A stretch of DNA of 8,541 bases from Acidobacteriota bacterium (GTDB taxonomy: Bacteria; Acidobacteriota; Vicinamibacteria; Vicinamibacterales; JAKQTR01): assembly GCA_026393735.1 (NCBI GenBank), contig JAPKZP010000362.1:1-8541 (forward strand). Reading direction: 5' to 3'. Position 1 is the first letter of the stretch. Each line of letters opens with the position of its first letter. The translations under genes and the position numbers were made by a program. This document shows, piece after piece, positions 6,144 through 8,541 of this stretch. The notes under the pieces were generated by a model that was not told the DNA's origin, made no database searches, and was given only the letters and a program-made list of their open reading frames with translations.

Positions 6144-8402
6144 TTACGGGCGGGCGTAGTGCACGCTGACGAGCGCGTACGCGATGCGGGCCAGAAGGTC
6201 GGGCCTCGGGAAGACGAGGTAGCGGGGCTCCCACTCGGGCGCGAATTTCTTCTTGTACTGAAACAGCGTCCGGTATCCGTACACCTGCGAGAAATGATCG
6301 AAGATGATGCGCACGGCGCGCTCGTAGGGCGACAGCGCGGGCGAGTCATCGGCGTTGGCGAGCGGCGCGACGGCGAGGCTGACCGCCTGCAGCCCCTCGC
6401 GTTTGAAGGCGAGCGCCGACTCGGCGATCAGCAGATCCATGACACCCGGCTGCGCGGACTGCCGGTGGCGCATGGCGTCGAGCACGACGGCGTGGCCGGC
6501 CCGGTACGGCAGCCAGGTGACGAAGGCCTCGACCGTACCGTCCGCCCGCTGCGCGATCATCGTGCGCTTGTCGGCCAGTTGCTCGACGGAGAACACGCCG
6601 AGGTTGAACCCCATCTCGCCGCCCTTCTTGCCCGCCAGCCACTCGCTCGAGATGTCTTCGAGCTGGTCGTCGATCTCGAGGTTGGGCGCACGGCGCCGGT
6701 ACTCAATCACCCGCAGATCGGGGGCTTCCCGGCGGACCTTATTGACGAACTGGCGCACCTTCGCGACGGCGCCACCGCTCATCGACCACGTCGGCAGGGC
6801 GAGCACGGCCTCTTCGCCCATCTTGAACCACTTCAGCCCGTTCCGCTGGTACTCGTCGAGATAGCGGGTCGAGGCTTCATAGAACACCGGAATCCAGTCG
6901 TTGGTGCCGCAGTGGGCGACGAACCGGGCCACCAGGTGAGGGATCGCATCCGCTTCACCCACAGGGTCGCCCGCCACGATCGCCACGCGGTTCTTGACGC
7001 GGAAGCCGACGAAGGCCCGGCCGTCCACGGTGAAATGCCGCTTGTCATCCTGCTTGGCGAAATACGACATCGAATCGACGCCGTGCTGCCAGGCCAGGCC
7101 GTCGACCCTGATGTGCCCGAGATGCGATCGGTAACCGCGCCAGGCGACCGGCGCGAAGGCGGCCGTCAGGACGTACCCGACGGACACGACCAGCAGCAGT
7201 CGGAGCGACCACACCCAGGCCAGCGTCGAGGCGGTCGTCGCGATGAGCGGAGGATCCTGGAATCCCGCGATGAGCCAGGTCGCGTGCAGCGCCGCCCCGA
7301 ACTGCGGGTGCGGATGTCCGAATTCGTGCAGGCCGGCTATGCCGTAGGCGCTGACCGCGACCGCGAGGATGGGCGCGGCGGCGAGCGCGTGCCGAAGCCG
7401 GATCGGATCAGTGCGCGCATGGAACCGATGGCGCTGCCGCCAGAGTTCGACCGCCAGGCCCGCTGCCAGGGCGGCGCGCAGGACGGACCCGTGATTGGCG
7501 AGATAGAACACGACGCTGCTCGCCGAGAGCGCCAGGGCCAGGAGCCACGCCAGGTGCTTGCGGCGCGCGAGCGTCCGTCCAAGGTAGACCAGTGCCAGTC
7601 CCGCCAGCAGCATCAGGGCACGGCTGCCATGCGTGACTTCGAACGGCAGCGAGTCGGCCAGCCATTCCACGTGCAGGATGCGTGTGCCGACGATGGCCGT
7701 GAGGATGTTCAGGAGACCCAGGGCCGCAGCCAGGGAGGCCAGGCGCCCGTGCGGGTGAACCACGAGCAGGCGGCCGGCCCGACGGACGAGAAAGAACAGC
7801 CGGAGCACAGCGTCGCCGCCGGCCGCCATCGGCTGCCGCAGGGCTTCGAGGATGGCCGTCACACGGGTCCGACGCCGCAACATGAGCACGGCGGCCACGA
7901 CGAACACCGCGGCGAGGATCCCTCGTTCGTAGCGTTGGACATCCTCGAGGATGACCTCCATCGTGTGGCCGAATGCGTAACCGGCGAACCCGACGGCCAG
8001 GCCCCAGGCCACGGCGCTCGCCGAGTCGAGCATTGTAAAGACCAGGGGGCGGGCGCCCGACGCGCCGTACACGGCCGGGATGGCGACCCGGAAGCCCCAG
8101 AGAAAGCGCGACATCGGAATCAGCACGTTTCCGCGGCGCTGGAGCCAGCCGTGAACGCGCTGGACACGCCGGTCGCTCTGGAGTCGTCGCTCGAGGAACG
8201 CGCGGCCGCGGATCCGCGCCACCCAGAACCAGGCCTGGTTGGCCAGGACCGTGGCGGCGATGGTCAGGATGATGACGAGGCGGATGTCGAAGTAGCCCCG
8301 GTGCGCAAGGAACGCACCTGCGATCAGGAAGGCATCCGCTTCGACGAGTACGCCGAAGAAGAGCAGGAGATAACCGTAGCGGAGGATTTCCTGATCGAAC
8401 AT
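6144..8402 (-). CDS. Fusion of DedA/VTT-type membrane domain with aminoacyl-phosphatidylglycerol synthase-like (DUF2156) domain
   Basis: Integral membrane protein of 752 residues, probably modifying phospholipids by aminoacylation. Residues about 7-177 resemble DedA: VEADAFLIAGAFLAHRGYF, then RIRGR, then RFLWGFR (99-105), whose two Arg six apart match the essential Arg pair of E. coli DedA proteins. About six further hydrophobic segments follow (near 222-242, 260-276, 284-302, 306-320, 338-358, 397-418). Residues about 433-735 match the tandem-GNAT C-terminal domain of MprF/LysX-type synthases: DDKRHF (452-457), GDPVG (478-482), GLKWFKMGEEA (522-532), FNLGVFS (599-605) and YKKKFAPEWEPRYLVF (716-731). 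Known family role: transfer of an amino acid from aminoacyl-tRNA to phosphatidylglycerol, which lowers surface negative charge. MprF carries its own flippase domain; here a DedA domain takes that place. The ATG at 8402 has GAAGGA (8408-8413) five nt upstream. The amino acid and lipid used cannot be read from sequence. Confidence 0.88.
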   Translation of the reverse strand: MFDQEILRYGYLLLFFGVLVEADAFLIAGAFLAHRGYFDIRLVIILTIAATVLANQAWFWVARIRGRAFLERRLQSDRRVQRVHGWLQRRGNVLIPMSRFLWGFRVAIPAVYGASGARPLVFTMLDSASAVAWGLAVGFAGYAFGHTMEVILEDVQRYERGILAAVFVVAAVLMLRRRTRVTAILEALRQPMAAGGDAVLRLFFLVRRAGRLLVVHPHGRLASLAAALGLLNILTAIVGTRILHVEWLADSLPFEVTHGSRALMLLAGLALVYLGRTLARRKHLAWLLALALSASSVVFYLANHGSVLRAALAAGLAVELWRQRHRFHARTDPIRLRHALAAAPILAVAVSAYGIAGLHEFGHPHPQFGAALHATWLIAGFQDPPLIATTASTLAWVWSLRLLLVVSVGYVLTAAFAPVAWRGYRSHLGHIRVDGLAWQHGVDSMSYFAKQDDKRHFTVDGRAFVGFRVKNRVAIVAGDPVGEADAIPHLVARFVAHCGTNDWIPVFYEASTRYLDEYQRNGLKWFKMGEEAVLALPTWSMSGGAVAKVRQFVNKVRREAPDLRVIEYRRRAPNLEIDDQLEDISSEWLAGKKGGEMGFNLGVFSVEQLADKRTMIAQRADGTVEAFVTWLPYRAGHAVVLDAMRHRQSAQPGVMDLLIAESALAFKREGLQAVSLAVAPLANADDSPALSPYERAVRIIFDHFSQVYGYRTLFQYKKKFAPEWEPRYLVFPRPDLLARIAYALVSVHYARP

Positions 8403-8427
8403 GCCCGTCCTTCAAGGTTGACGTGTG

Positions 8428-8439
8428 TGGTCCGGACCA
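8428..8439. repeat. 12-bp palindrome in the leader of the DedA-synthase gene
   Basis: A perfect palindrome, TGGTCCGGACCA, lies 25 bp upstream of the start codon, between the putative -10 box and the ribosome binding site. It shares the GTCCGG/CCGGAC core with the 9-bp-arm inverted repeat at 8476-8509, so both might be contacted by one regulator. A palindrome of this length is expected about twice by chance in a window of this size. Confidence 0.3.
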
Positions 8440-8467
8440 GGGTGGGTCCTGCAATCCCGATGCCCGC

Positions 8468-8509
8468 ATTATCCTCCCGGACGCGCGTAGAATGACATCT
8501 GCGTCCGGG
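8468..8509. promoter_or_regulatory. Possible promoter/operator region upstream of the DedA-synthase gene
   Basis: A perfect 9-bp inverted repeat, CCCGGACGC (8476-8484) and GCGTCCGGG (8501-8509), has a 16-nt spacer. Directly downstream on the minus strand is GATAAT (8468-8473; 5 of 6 to the -10 consensus), which would start mRNA near 8461 with a leader of about 59 nt. No good -35 is visible, which would fit an activator or alternative sigma factor. On the plus strand the spacer contains TAGAAT (8488-8493), a possible -10 for a divergent gene starting beyond the edge. The repeat is directly visible; the promoter role is inference. Confidence 0.38.
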
Positions 8510-8541
8510 CGCCATGGGGCACGCTGCCACAGGAGCTGCCA

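Noticed and set aside
6159..8495. 778-codon open frame on the plus strand
   Set aside because: It is antisense to the DedA-synthase gene. The predicted product is Arg/Gly/Asp/His-rich without membrane segments or known motifs, and no ribosome binding site supports it.
8514..8541. Possible plus-strand gene start (ATG at 8514)
   Set aside because: Only nine codons are visible, there is no Shine-Dalgarno, and the -35 of the putative TAGAAT promoter is poor. It is too little to call a gene.
8523..8541. Direct repeat GCTGCCA twice, 12 bp apart, at the window edge
   Set aside because: It is short, GC-rich and cut by the edge; it is likely chance.

Overview
The window is a GC-rich bacterial chromosomal segment. 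All five recognisable genes lie on the minus strand, so they read from the right-hand end of the window towards position 1. I suggest an Acidobacteriota-like organism, perhaps the Vicinamibacteria type. The grounds are a large outer-membrane TonB-dependent receptor of the Oar type (signal peptide plus carboxypeptidase-regulatory-like domain) next to an HspR-controlled heat-shock operon in high-GC DNA. This placement is inference from gene content, not a phylogenetic result.

Layout in transcription order. (1) At 8541-8403 is a promoter-like leader with a 9-bp-arm inverted repeat, a GATAAT -10-like box, a 12-bp palindrome and a strong ribosome binding site. (2) At 8402-6144 is a 752-residue membrane protein joining a DedA/VTT-type domain, a block of extra membrane helices and a cytoplasmic DUF2156 (aminoacyl-phosphatidylglycerol synthase) domain. 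It resembles MprF with the flippase half replaced by a DedA domain. (3) At 6143-6028 is an intergenic region with a hairpin after the fusion gene and a near-consensus sigma70-type promoter (TTGACA, 17 bp, TATATT). Three related half-sites overlap that promoter, and one pair has the CTTGA-N11-TCAA geometry of the HspR (HAIR) operator. (4) At 6027-2060 is a tight operon: hspR (MerR-family repressor), a class B DnaJ/CbpA-type co-chaperone, and clpB (AAA+ disaggregase). The gaps are 13 and 16 bp. (5) At 2059-1955 is a spacer with a GC-rich hairpin just after clpB. (6) From 1954 to the window edge is the N-terminal 651 codons of the TonB-dependent receptor; its C-terminal end lies outside the window.

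How the genes work together: HspR very probably represses its own operon through the palindromes over its promoter. It would release them on heat shock, when chaperones are titrated by unfolded protein, giving CbpA/DnaJ and ClpB. These two cooperate with DnaK, which is not in this window, to dissolve aggregates. The DedA-synthase fusion and the receptor both act at the cell envelope and are probably separate transcription units.

The most interesting items are the DedA/DUF2156 fusion and the three-half-site HspR operator. I saw no tRNA, rRNA, CRISPR array, insertion sequence or phage gene. No stretch longer than 300 bases lacks a gene.
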